Shown one piece after another: positions 1 to 7,576 of a DNA stretch of 64,000 bases. Below the pieces are notes generated by a model. It was not told the DNA's origin. It saw only the letters and a program-made list of their open reading frames with translations, and did no database searches. A program made the position numbers and the translations under genes. Location of the stretch: positions 1-64,000 of the forward strand of contig NZ_QPJQ01000016.1 of the NCBI RefSeq assembly GCF_003337275.1, given 5' to 3'. This DNA is from Marinomonas foliarum. GTDB taxonomy: Bacteria; Pseudomonadota; Gammaproteobacteria; Pseudomonadales; Marinomonadaceae. Positions within the stretch are counted from its first letter, which is position 1; each line of letters opens with the position of its first letter.

Positions 1-28
1 CGGTATCGGCGAAGGAAAGCTGATTCAT
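1..28 (-). CDS. Start of a probable IS5-family transposase (runs off the left edge)
   Basis: Reading leftward from position 28, an ATG opens a frame that begins Met-Asn-Gln-Leu-Ser-Phe-Ala-Asp-Thr and is still open at the window edge. This closely resembles the start of IS5-group DDE transposases, which commonly begin with a (N/H)QL(S/T)FAD motif. Only nine residues are visible, so neither catalytic residues nor a terminal inverted repeat can be checked. The call rests on that short motif and on the neighbouring membrane gene ending 24 bp upstream, which fits an insertion. A chance short frame is the main alternative. Confidence 0.42.
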
Positions 29-51
29 GTCATTCGGTCTTGAGGTAATGG

Positions 52-408
52 TCAGATCGGCATTGTCTCATATTGGGGACTTAATCGCAGTTTCCTTAGT
101 TGAATTAGTGAGTTTTGAACTTGTAAGGATGTTTCGTAAAATTTATTGAGGCTTTCTCTTTTGTCTGATTCATGAAGTTGTTCACGCCAGCTCCTAGCTG
201 TTTTGATTGCTACAAATAAAAGCCCAACAGTGCCAGTCCCCGCCAACATTCCACCAATATCAGCAAAGGTTACATCGCCTTCCTTCCAAAACTTAACGTA
301 GGCCAAGGTGAAAATTGACCCTACAAACACGCCTGTCAAAATGGCTCCAACAAACTCGACTTGGTCTTTGGCGGCTTTCTTTATTGTGTTCTTGGCTGTA
401 TTGAACAT
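52..408 (-). CDS. Hypothetical small membrane protein, possibly truncated
   Basis: I do not recognise this family. The protein has about 118 residues. A lysine-rich N-terminus is followed by a hydrophobic segment (roughly residues 18-40), a short polar loop and a second hydrophobic segment (about 48-66). A charged helical tail then looks like the start of a coiled coil. The start at 408 has a GGAAG ribosome site five bases upstream; an in-frame ATG at 420 is possible but has no clear site. The coiled-coil-like tail stops abruptly just before the putative transposase start, so the gene may have been cut by the insertion sequence. Function unknown. Confidence 0.55.
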   Translation of the reverse strand: MFNTAKNTIKKAAKDQVEFVGAILTGVFVGSIFTLAYVKFWKEGDVTFADIGGMLAGTGTVGLLFVAIKTARSWREQLHESDKRESLNKFYETSLQVQNSLIQLRKLRLSPQYETMPI

Positions 409-521
409 GGCGTCTTCCATGGATAAATAGTGATCTCGCTACTTTACCCTAACGTTCGCTATTCCTGAAATCCCGCCTCATTTCTGGTCAAAAAATCGGA
501 AATCGTCACTTTGGAATGCTG

Positions 522-570
522 TAAGTGAAATAACTGAATTTTGTTTTGCTATTTTCAGTTATTTCACTTA
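522..570. repeat. 17-bp inverted repeat, third copy at 2346
   Basis: A perfect 17-bp stem (522-538 with 554-570) encloses a 15-base loop. The same 17-mer occurs again in direct orientation at 2346-2362, so it is found three times in under 2 kb. A second small hairpin (580-586 with 593-599) follows. No T-run follows the main stem, so it is not an obvious terminator. It lies in the 400-base gap between the membrane gene and the antitoxin; nothing else is evident in that gap. The copies bracket the toxin-antitoxin pair and may mark the ends of an inserted cassette. Confidence 0.7.
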
Positions 571-819
571 TTATTGACCTTACTGGGTAAAGCCAGTAAC
601 ACAATTTGCAGCATCGTTGGATGCCTCTAGAACCAAGATGATTGGTAATTAAAGCTCTAGCTAAGAGCAAAACTTAACCTGCTAAAAACTATGTGGGTGT
701 AAAATAGTGAATCTTTGTTATTAGTTATCAAAGGTTTAGTAAAAATTATAACCCTCTAAGACATTTGAGAATTCCCAGCTTCGGTTTGCTTCGATAATGC
801 TAAGAGGAAGGAGTTATGA

Positions 820-1287
820 ATGATTAAGACACGTTTAAATGTTGAACCGGATGTTAGCGCAATAATGAGAGCGCAACAGTATCTAACACAGCACCAAGCG
901 GATCTAGACAAGTTAAAAATTGATGTGCTTCTAAAAAATGGCCAAAAAGCCGAATTTGAAGTGCCAACACTAACCCTTGATGTACTTGTTCAGGCGTTAA
1001 GTCAATTGGCTAAAAATGGGAACAGTGAAAACTTTGAAGTGCAACAGATTGATCCAAATCAAATGGTTAGTCCGGCTATTGCAGCGAAATACCTTGGAAT
1101 GTCACGACCAAAAGTAACAGGTTATATTTTGGCTGGGCAAATTCCATCTATGAAGGTAGGCACTCATCACCGTGTAAAAATGGCGGATGTGATGTTATTC
1201 AGAGAAAAGCTTTCTAACGCAAAGATGTCGCGTGATGAAACCCTTAGTTTAATTGCTAACTTTGAACAGGAGTCAGATTTTATGTAA
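820..1287 (+). CDS. Xis-like helix-turn-helix antitoxin, partner of a PIN toxin
   Basis: This 155-residue protein has two parts. Residues 1-80 are predicted helical with no recognised family. Residues 85-140 form an excisionase/MerR-like helix-turn-helix, visible as SPAIAAKYLGMSRPKV followed by a G-x-(I/L)-P-x-x-K-V-G-x-H-x-R wing pattern. A strong AGGAAGGAG ribosome site lies eight bases before the ATG. The PIN-domain gene starts nine bases after the stop, the usual antitoxin-first order of type II modules. The expected role is to bind and neutralise the toxin and to repress its own promoter through the HTH. This role is inferred from family and context. Confidence 0.75.
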   Translation: MIKTRLNVEPDVSAIMRAQQYLTQHQADLDKLKIDVLLKNGQKAEFEVPTLTLDVLVQALSQLAKNGNSENFEVQQIDPNQMVSPAIAAKYLGMSRPKVTGYILAGQIPSMKVGTHHRVKMADVMLFREKLSNAKMSRDETLSLIANFEQESDFM

Positions 1288-1296
1288 GGAAATACC

Positions 1297-1851
1297 ATGA
1301 GTGATAAAGTTCTATTGGATGCAAATGTCTTGTATTCACAGCCATTGAGAATGATGCTTCTCAATTTGGCTAATTTAGATGAGTGTTCAGTTCAATTTTT
1401 TTGGACAGATAAGATAGATGCGGAATGGACTGGTGCTTTTATTCGTAAGCATCCTGAAAGTAAGGAAATAATAGTCAAGCAAGTTGAGGCAATTAAGAAG
1501 TCCTTTTTTGAATGTTATGTCTTAGATTACGAACCATTAATAGATCAGCTTAAACTTACTGATCCTGATGATCGTCATGTTCTGGCCGCCGCAATAAAGA
1601 CGGGTTGTAATATTATTGCGACAGATAACACCAAACATTTTCCAGCAGAATTATTGGCTGAGTATGGCATTAGAACGATGACAAGAGACGAGTTGATGTG
1701 TTTCTTGTTCACTAATGAAAAAGATAGTGTCATGAAAGCTTTAGATAATTTTGCACGTGTACATAAAGACCCGGAGCTTACAGTCGAAGACTTGCTAATA
1801 AAGCTTGATCGTTCAGTGCCAAGTTTTACACAATTAGTAAGAGAGTCATGA
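1297..1851 (+). CDS. PIN-domain ribonuclease toxin
   Basis: This 184-residue PIN-domain protein is a probable metal-dependent RNase. The acidic residues expected of a PIN active site are visible: Asp8 in LLDANVL, Glu43 in the DAEW segment, Asp89/91/92 in LTDPDDRHVLAAA, and Asp110 in IIATDN. The PIN fold spans about residues 4-125. A C-terminal extension of about 55 residues, mostly helical, goes beyond a minimal VapC (about 130 residues) and may bind the antitoxin. Translation probably couples to the antitoxin nine bases upstream. A hairpin terminator follows within 30 bases, giving a self-contained two-gene unit. RNA target unknown. Confidence 0.78.
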   Translation: MSDKVLLDANVLYSQPLRMMLLNLANLDECSVQFFWTDKIDAEWTGAFIRKHPESKEIIVKQVEAIKKSFFECYVLDYEPLIDQLKLTDPDDRHVLAAAIKTGCNIIATDNTKHFPAELLAEYGIRTMTRDELMCFLFTNEKDSVMKALDNFARVHKDPELTVEDLLIKLDRSVPSFTQLVRES

Positions 1852-1854
1852 CTT

Positions 1855-1902
1855 AAAAATCCTGTATAGCTTTAAAAATACCACCTTCGGGTGGTTTTTT
1901 TT
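1855..1902 (+). terminator. Terminator after the toxin gene, first copy of a 44-bp repeat
   Basis: A six-bp stem (1880-1885 with 1890-1895) closes a TTCG tetraloop and is followed by eight T residues, a typical intrinsic terminator. The stretch 1855-1898 is repeated imperfectly, with about five differences, at 2361-2403. Confidence 0.8.
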
Positions 1903-2360
1903 CGTCTAAACAAAACGTTTTTATCAAAAAAGAACTGTGATTTGCCGCCAACATGCCGCCATTGAGTTGTTAATGCGCTTTGCTGTAGCCCAACAAACAC
2001 AAGGCTTTAACTATAAAATGTCGCTTTCATAAGAAGAGAACGACATTTTGTTTTTGCGCGCGCAAGGCTTGCGAGGCAGGGAATTAGGCGTTAAAGTTTC
2101 TCCACGCTGTTTAAATTTGGGGTCAGATGAAAAATTGATTGTGAACGATGCAGCCAAGCCCTTTTTCATAGCAGAAAGCTTCGCCGTCATACCCGCCACC
2201 GACATCACGGTCATGATCCAAACCATCTTAACTACCAACAACTTGCCAGAATCCCAACCAACCTCGCATGGTTCGACCAAATCATTGGGCGAGTCAAAGG
2301 TGTTATGGTCGCCTTTATTGCCTTTTTCGGATGTACAAAAACACTTAAGTGAAATAACTG
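1903..2360. other. Non-coding or degraded stretch between toxin and umuD
   Basis: No convincing gene lies here. Two overlapping open frames (plus from 2048, minus to 2011) show no family resemblance or domain pattern. A small hairpin (2015-2023 with 2041-2049) is present. In one plus frame, roughly 2225-2350 encodes a hydrophobic, protein-like segment ending at a stop next to the third 17-mer, which could be the worn tail of a lost gene. I cannot name it. The stretch lies between the two copies of the 44-bp repeat and may be leftover from recombination or insertion. Confidence 0.5.
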
Positions 2361-2403
2361 AAAAATCTTATATACCTTTTAAATACCACCTTCGGGTGGT
2401 TTT
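2361..2403 (+). repeat. Second copy of the 44-bp hairpin repeat, before umuDC
   Basis: This is an imperfect copy of 1855-1898. It has the same TTCG-capped six-bp stem (2385-2390 with 2395-2400) and a shorter T-run interrupted by C. The 17-mer seen at 522 and 554 ends at 2362, immediately before it. Here it does not follow an intact gene, although it could still stop transcription from upstream into umuDC. Confidence 0.75.
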
Positions 2404-2488
2404 CTTGTACCTGTCGAATAGGCAGCTGCTTTGCGTTGAATGCTCTTCTTACAAAATTTCACTTGGTGATTCGTGCTGCTTGAAACTA

Positions 2489-2508
2489 TACTGTACAAAT
2501 ATACAGTA
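2489..2508 (+). promoter_or_regulatory. LexA (SOS) box upstream of umuDC
   Basis: CTGT (2491-2494), eight AT-rich bases and ACAG (2503-2506), flanked by TA on both sides, match the gammaproteobacterial LexA consensus CTGT-N8-ACAG exactly. The box is 14 bases before the umuD start codon, so bound LexA would block the promoter. It predicts SOS induction of umuDC. Confidence 0.93.
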
Positions 2509-2522
2509 TATGGTGTTTTATC

Positions 2523-2969
2523 ATGCGTGTTACTTATCTTGGTGTGTCTGAGTCGGCGGCGTTTATCGCGGCCAATAGTGTGCGAATCCCATTGTATGTG
2601 GATTCGGTGTCGGCGGGGTTTCCTTCGCCGGCTCAGGATTTTGTTGAAAAATCTTTGGATTTGAATGAGTTCTGTGTGGCTCATCCGAACGCGACGTTTT
2701 ATGTGCGTGCTCAGGGTGATTCGATGATTGAGGCGGGGGTTCATTCTGGCGATGTGTTGGTGGTGGATCGTTCGTTGACGGCGCGCCATGGCGATATTGT
2801 GATTGCTTCTATTCATGGCGAGTTGACGGTGAAAACGCTAGAGCTTCAACCGACTGTGCTGCTGCGTCCGAAGAATAAGGCTTATAAGGCGATTCCTATT
2901 ACCGAGGAATCTGAACTGGAGGTTTTTGGTGTGGTAACCAGTGTGGTTCGTAAGTACGAGCGTCATTAA
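2523..2969 (+). CDS. umuD: UmuD, self-cleaving subunit of DNA polymerase V
   Basis: This 148-residue protein belongs to peptidase family S24 (LexA/UmuD). RecA filaments trigger self-cleavage, and the shortened UmuD' dimer joins UmuC to form the translesion polymerase Pol V. The cleavage site is Ala31-Gly32. The catalytic pair is Ser67 (in QGDSM) and Lys104 (in LTVKTL), with spacing like E. coli UmuD (Ser60, Lys97). Length is close to the family norm (about 140). The ribosome site is weak, which is common for SOS genes. The stop codon overlaps the umuC start by one base (TAATG), so the two are translationally coupled. The LexA box lies just upstream. Confidence 0.95.
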   Translation: MRVTYLGVSESAAFIAANSVRIPLYVDSVSAGFPSPAQDFVEKSLDLNEFCVAHPNATFYVRAQGDSMIEAGVHSGDVLVVDRSLTARHGDIVIASIHGELTVKTLELQPTVLLRPKNKAYKAIPITEESELEVFGVVTSVVRKYERH

Positions 2970-4240
2970 TGCAAACCGCTTTTGCTTTGGTAGATTGCAA
3001 TAACTTCTATGCGAGTTGCGAGAAGTTGTTCCGGCCAGATTTAAAATATGCGCCTGTTGCGGTGTTGTCGAATAACGATGGTTGCATTGTTGCTCGCTCC
3101 AAAGAGGTAAAGGCTTTAGGCATAAAAATGGGCGTGCCGATGTTCCAAGTACAAGATGAGATAAGAAAGCATGGCATTGTGTGTTTTTCGTCGAATTATG
3201 CTTTGTATGCGGATATGTCGAATCGGGTGATGACCATCTTGGAAGAGGAGGCTCCGCGATTGGAGGTGTATTCCATTGACGAAGCTTTTATGGATCTGAC
3301 TGGCATTGATCATGTGACGGATTTGTTGGCGTTTGGCAAACAAGTAAAAGCCAAGGTAGATAAATGGACAGGCATTACGGTTGGTGTGGGCATCGCGCCT
3401 ACTAAGACGCTGGCGAAGTTGGCCAACCATGCGGCGAAGAAGTACCCAGCAACCGGTTCGGTGGTAGATTTGATGGACCCAGACAGACAAAAGCGTTTAT
3501 TGGCAATTGTTGATGTAAGTGATGTATGGGGCGTTGGCCGTCGTACTACGGCAAACCTAAAGGCGAGAGGAATCCAAACGGCGTTGGATCTTGCTAATGC
3601 TGACCCTAAATCGATTCGAAGTGAGTTTTCTGTGGTGTTGGAGCGAACCATTCGAGAGTTGAATGGGGTGTCCTGTTTGGATTTAGAATTAGTCAGGCCA
3701 ACAAAGCAGCAGATTATTTGCAGTCGATCCTTTGGTCATAAGGTGACAGACAAGCGTGAGCTACGGGAGGCCATCGCCAAGTATACAACCAGAGCCGCTG
3801 AGAAGCTACGAGGGGAAAAGCGTCTTTGTCGTGTGGTGAGTGTGTTCATTCGTACCAGCCCGTTTATTTCAAATGAACCACAGTATTCTAAAACTCTTTC
3901 AGCTGAACTGCCTAATCCAACTGATGACACGCGGGATTTATTGGAAGTCGCTGATGTGCTGTTTACTCGAATCTGGCGTGATGGTTTTCGTTATATGAAA
4001 GCAGGTGTCATGCTTGCCGACTTTTACGAGCATGATGCTTTTCAGCAAGACTTATTCCGAGCGGACAGTACAAAACCTAATGCAAACGCTTTAATGAGTG
4101 TGGTAGACAAGATCAACCACAGCGGCCTTGGCAACGTCTTCTTTGCCTCGCAAGGTGTATCGCCTCAGTGGGCGATGAAAAGAGAACACCTGTCGCCAAG
4201 ATATACGACTAAATGGGATGAACTGCCCAAGGTTTGGTGA
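2969..4240 (+). CDS. umuC: UmuC, catalytic subunit of DNA polymerase V
   Basis: This 423-residue Y-family DNA polymerase matches the usual UmuC length (422 in E. coli). The N-terminus DCNNFYASCE carries the first metal-binding Asp. The second catalytic cluster is seen in YSIDEAFMDLTG. The fingers and thumb include VGVGIAPTKTLAKLAN and a helix-hairpin-helix near DVWGVGRRT. The little-finger region and the UmuC-specific C-terminal part follow (to SPQWAMKREHLSPRYTT). It carries out error-prone bypass of DNA lesions during the SOS response. It overlaps umuD by one base and is followed by a strong terminator. Confidence 0.96.
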   Translation: MQTAFALVDCNNFYASCEKLFRPDLKYAPVAVLSNNDGCIVARSKEVKALGIKMGVPMFQVQDEIRKHGIVCFSSNYALYADMSNRVMTILEEEAPRLEVYSIDEAFMDLTGIDHVTDLLAFGKQVKAKVDKWTGITVGVGIAPTKTLAKLANHAAKKYPATGSVVDLMDPDRQKRLLAIVDVSDVWGVGRRTTANLKARGIQTALDLANADPKSIRSEFSVVLERTIRELNGVSCLDLELVRPTKQQIICSRSFGHKVTDKRELREAIAKYTTRAAEKLRGEKRLCRVVSVFIRTSPFISNEPQYSKTLSAELPNPTDDTRDLLEVADVLFTRIWRDGFRYMKAGVMLADFYEHDAFQQDLFRADSTKPNANALMSVVDKINHSGLGNVFFASQGVSPQWAMKREHLSPRYTTKWDELPKVW

Positions 4241-4281
4241 GGCTTTTTGTTCACTGTTTTACAACTAAACCAGACTTAGAG

Positions 4282-4318
4282 ACAAGAAAACCGCCAATTA
4301 GGCGGTTTTCTTGTTTAT
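4282..4318 (+). terminator. Terminator between umuC and msrB
   Basis: A perfect 14-bp stem (4282-4295 with 4301-4314) with a five-base loop lies between the convergent umuC and msrB. The stem includes A-runs and T-runs, so it can work in both directions. Confidence 0.88.
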
Positions 4319-4335
4319 GCGCTTGGGCTAAGTAA

Positions 4336-4704
4336 TCAGTCTTTGCCGATAAACTTCATGGAGATGGAGTTTACGCAGTGACGAATGTTATTTTCAGTGA
4401 GTCTTTCGCCTTCAAACACATGACCTAGGTGTCCATCACAGTTGGCGCAGACTATTTCGATACGGCGGCCGTCGGCATCGGGGACACGTTTGACAGCATT
4501 TGGAACTTCATCGTCAAAGCTAGGCCAGCCGCAGTGAGATAGAAATTTATGTTCTGAAGTGTATAGGGGCGCATCACATTGGCGGCAGACATATAGTCCG
4601 CCGGCCATTGTGTCGGTATATTCTCCAGTAAATGGGCGTTCTGTACCTTTGTCTAGAATGACGCTGGCTTCCATTGGGGTAAGTTTGTTATAGGTATTAC
4701 TCAT
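4336..4704 (-). CDS. msrB: Peptide methionine-(R)-sulfoxide reductase MsrB
   Basis: This protein of about 122 residues reduces methionine-R-sulfoxide in oxidised proteins, with electrons normally from thioredoxin. The family motif [16 protein letters not shown] is followed by two CxxC zinc-binding pairs (CRQC and CANC), the HCGWPSFD motif and the catalytic cysteine in RHCVNS near the C-terminus. The ATG at 4704 has an AAGAGAG site eight bases upstream and is preferred over an in-frame GTG at 4713. Single-domain form, with no MsrA fusion. It stands alone, convergent with umuC. Confidence 0.95.
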   Translation of the reverse strand: MSNTYNKLTPMEASVILDKGTERPFTGEYTDTMAGGLYVCRQCDAPLYTSEHKFLSHCGWPSFDDEVPNAVKRVPDADGRRIEIVCANCDGHLGHVFEGERLTENNIRHCVNSISMKFIGKD

Positions 4705-4820
4705 ATAAAACACTCTCTTGCCACGATAATGGGATTGGATTTGGATAAATTATGGCACGCATAGTGACAGGAAACTAAGACAATAAATTGTACATCAAGT
4801 TCGTGTATGTAAATGGGGTG

Positions 4821-5690
4821 TCATTTTATGTGCCATAGCTTGCGGAATTGAAGTGGTGACATATGCTTAAATTTTTTAAATTGTCTATTGAAATTAGACT
4901 GGTTTAAAAAGCCGCTCTTTTCCGCAATGAGAGACACAGGTAGTTCGCTACTAATTAGAAGAGAGCAGGCATGTCCGATACGAACTTCGTTCAGATATTG
5001 ATTAAAGCTTTGCTGCATGTTGGCTTTGAAAAAGCGCACAAAGTGACTGGTACTCATGGTGCCTATATTGGCGGCATCGTCTAGCGTAATTTGTGTTGCG
5101 AAATATTTGTGTATCCAACTTAGTATTTGGCTAAGCTTTTTTTGCTGGTTAAGGGTGGTTTGCTGAGTATTAAACTTTGAACTGGCTAATTTCTTGTAAG
5201 GCTGATTCTGCAAGCAGACTAATATATCAAGCAAAAGAGTGAGCTTTCTTGCTTCATCAGCCTGGATCATTTCCAAAAAGCGTGGACGAAGTTGGTGGGC
5301 GAGGCTTTCTGAAAATTGAATACCTTGATGTGATTGATTCAATGTGTCTTTCAATGACGCGAGTTCTGGAAATACACCAGTAACACTTTCGATCCAATGA
5401 TGATTAAACCACAAAACGATGACGCTAATAGGTTCTTCGGGTTCTAGTGCGTTTTGAGAATGCCAAGTATGAGGCAGATTCGGCCCAATTAGTGTTAAGT
5501 CATTGTCTGTGTATTCTTCAATATTGTCTCCTACATAACGCTTTCCTGTGCTGTTGATGGAAAACGTTAACTCGTATGCGGGGTGAAAATGCCATTCGAA
5601 AGGGATCTCTTTTAATTCTCTGAGTAAAAATTGCCAAGAAGTTTGGGCTTTAGTCAGGCGTTCTAAATGAGCTTTCATTATTTTTGGCAC
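4821..5690 (-). CDS. AraC-family transcriptional regulator with cupin sensor domain
   Basis: This 289-residue protein has an N-terminal cupin-like domain (about 25-110; FEWHFHPAYELTF with metal/ligand-type His residues and GPNLPHTWHS). A linker and the AraC double helix-turn-helix (about 185-287) follow, ending in SLIAEKSGFLNQSNFNRQFKKFKHMSP-type sequence (split here by a standard AraC signature). It is divergent from the PhyH-like dioxygenase gene, with 131 bp between the starts, so it probably controls that gene in response to its substrate. Ligand unknown. AraC proteins of this layout often activate sugar or small-molecule catabolism genes. Confidence 0.88.
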   Translation of the reverse strand: MPKIMKAHLERLTKAQTSWQFLLRELKEIPFEWHFHPAYELTFSINSTGKRYVGDNIEEYTDNDLTLIGPNLPHTWHSQNALEPEEPISVIVLWFNHHWIESVTGVFPELASLKDTLNQSHQGIQFSESLAHQLRPRFLEMIQADEARKLTLLLDILVCLQNQPYKKLASSKFNTQQTTLNQQKKLSQILSWIHKYFATQITLDDAANIGTMSTSHFVRFFKANMQQSFNQYLNEVRIGHACSLLISSELPVSLIAEKSGFLNQSNFNRQFKKFKHMSPLQFRKLWHIK

Positions 5691-5821
5691 TTATTGATCT
5701 AAATTTTTTTGAATTTAGATTAGATAGTACTGGAATTGCGGCATATATGACAAAAAATAATGCCTTAGCTCATTACACTGGTTTGGAAACATAATAAATA
5801 TAAACAAACGAGGTAAGTGCT

Positions 5822-6754
5822 GTGACGGAAAATTTAAATACACCAGGAAACCGATCCGCTGGTCGTCATGTTGGTGTGGCATTGTGTGATATTAAGAAGC
5901 AATTACCATTACGAGTTTTAACGCAAGAGCAGTTTCTCCATTGGCAAAGGCGCGGTTTTGTTGTTATTCCTGCCGCCATAAACTCATCACAAGTTCGAGA
6001 AACGGTTGATTTTTTATGGGAATTTCAAGATATGTCTGCAAAAGATTCAGATACTTGGTATGCCCCCCAGCGTTTAGATCATGCAATGACAGAACTGAAT
6101 AACTCAGGAATGGTAGAGGCGTACCACCATCAAACGTTGTGGAATAACCGTCAATCGCCAAGTGTATACAATAGCTTTGTGGATATTTGGGATAAGGAAG
6201 CATTATGGAGCACGATTGATCGTGCTAATTTGAATCCACCGAATCGTGGAGGCCGTGAATTTACAGGTTTTATTCATTGGGATAGTGATACATCACAAAC
6301 ACCATTGCCAATTAGTGTGCAGGGTGTTTTGGCGCTGTCTGACACAGATGAAGAAACGGGTGGATTTCAATGTGTGCCTGATCTATATCGCGATTTGGCT
6401 GTATGGCGTGAAAGCCAGCGTCCAGACCGAAACCCCTTTGTGCCAGATTTAACTGGATATGAAACAGCGTTTGTGGCGATGAAAGCTGGAGATTTATTGA
6501 TCTTTAATGGCTTGCTTCCCCATGGTATTCGTCCCAATAATTCAGATCGTGTGCGTATTGCTCAGTATATATCTATGAGCCCTGCATTAGATGATAACGA
6601 GATACGGGATTGGCGAGTTGATTGCTTTGAGCAAAAAAGCACACCAATGGGTTATGCGTTTCCGGGTGATCCAAGGCGGTGGGAAAAAGAAAAATACCCA
6701 GCCGCTAAGTTAACGCCCTTGGGAGAAAAATTACTGGGTAAGAGGCTTTGGTAA
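5822..6754 (+). CDS. Phytanoyl-CoA dioxygenase (PhyH)-family Fe(II)/2-oxoglutarate oxygenase
   Basis: This 310-residue member of the PhyH-type non-haem iron oxygenases has the iron triad visible as His-x-Asp in GFIHWDSDT and the distal His in GLLPHGIRPNNS. The Arg that would bind 2-oxoglutarate follows in SDRVRIAQY. GTG is used as start, with GAGG nine bases before it. Family members hydroxylate small molecules using oxygen and 2-oxoglutarate; the substrate cannot be read from sequence. The gene is divergent from the AraC regulator and is followed 111 bp later by a dienelactone-hydrolase-like gene on the same strand, suggesting a small catabolic or detoxifying set. Confidence 0.82.
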   Translation: MTENLNTPGNRSAGRHVGVALCDIKKQLPLRVLTQEQFLHWQRRGFVVIPAAINSSQVRETVDFLWEFQDMSAKDSDTWYAPQRLDHAMTELNNSGMVEAYHHQTLWNNRQSPSVYNSFVDIWDKEALWSTIDRANLNPPNRGGREFTGFIHWDSDTSQTPLPISVQGVLALSDTDEETGGFQCVPDLYRDLAVWRESQRPDRNPFVPDLTGYETAFVAMKAGDLLIFNGLLPHGIRPNNSDRVRIAQYISMSPALDDNEIRDWRVDCFEQKSTPMGYAFPGDPRRWEKEKYPAAKLTPLGEKLLGKRLW

Positions 6755-6865
6755 ATAGTCTGGGTGGCTGTTGCGATAGAGATATCGAGTAATTGCATTG
6801 ATTTCATTAGGTTTAGCTGGTTACACTGAATAAATATTATTAATGAATTTTCAAAGGGGTTGCTT

Positions 6866-7576
6866 GTGGGTCAGACATTCGAGTCGATATTTAAAGACAG
6901 TGTTAAGCGTATGCATTACCAAGTCGATGGGCTGAGTTCTGATAAAAGTCACATTCAGGTGATTATTTGGCCAACATTTTCTGGATTGACTGACTTTGAA
7001 AAAGGCATTGCAGACCGTATTGCGTCACTGGGATTTTCTGCAACTGCGTTGGATTTGTATGGCATGGATCAGAACCCAGTCGAAATGGATGCGAAACTGG
7101 CGAAGATGGGTGCTTTGCTTGCTGAAGCGGGTCCTTTACATGGTTTGCAAAAGGAGCTGACTGAATCCGCTTGTGATGCAATTCACGGCAAAACCATTGT
7201 GCATGTTGGTTTTTGTTTAGGGGGTCGTTTGGCGTTGGAGGCCGGTTTGCATCTGGCGGACAGTGCTGGCGCGGCGAGTTTTCATGGCTTGATGAGTTTT
7301 TTCCGTGCCCAATCGGAAGAAAAGGCCAACACCAAAACTAAAATAATGGTGCTGAATGGTTATGAAGATCCTCTAGTTAATGAATCTGAAGCTCAAGAAG
7401 CGAAACGTTACTGGGCAGGTTTGGGGATGGATTTTCAGTACATAGATTTTGCTAGCACCATGCATTCGTTCATGTTGCCAAGTGCGGACAATCCAGAACA
7501 TGGCAGCCAGTATAATCCATTGACCGCGCAGCGCGGTTATCAATATTTGGAACACTTTTTAGAAGAATTTGTTTAA
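6866..7576 (+). CDS. Dienelactone hydrolase family protein
   Basis: This alpha/beta hydrolase of about 236 residues has a cysteine nucleophile in HVGFCLGGRLAL, the acid Asp in NGYEDPLVN and the His in TMHSFMLPS, which together form the Cys-Asp-His triad of dienelactone hydrolases. Known relatives open lactone rings or cleave small esters; the substrate here is unknown. The GTG at 6866 is preferred because AGGGG ends six bases upstream, whereas the in-frame TTG at 6860 would touch the ribosome site. It may act after the PhyH-like oxygenase upstream. Confidence 0.82.
   Translation: MGQTFESIFKDSVKRMHYQVDGLSSDKSHIQVIIWPTFSGLTDFEKGIADRIASLGFSATALDLYGMDQNPVEMDAKLAKMGALLAEAGPLHGLQKELTESACDAIHGKTIVHVGFCLGGRLALEAGLHLADSAGAASFHGLMSFFRAQSEEKANTKTKIMVLNGYEDPLVNESEAQEAKRYWAGLGMDFQYIDFASTMHSFMLPSADNPEHGSQYNPLTAQRGYQYLEHFLEEFV

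Noticed and set aside
2048-2551. Open frame of 167 codons overlapping the LexA box and the start of umuD
   Set aside because: No ribosome site or family pattern, and it runs through two repeats and the SOS operator; it also overlaps umuD in another frame.
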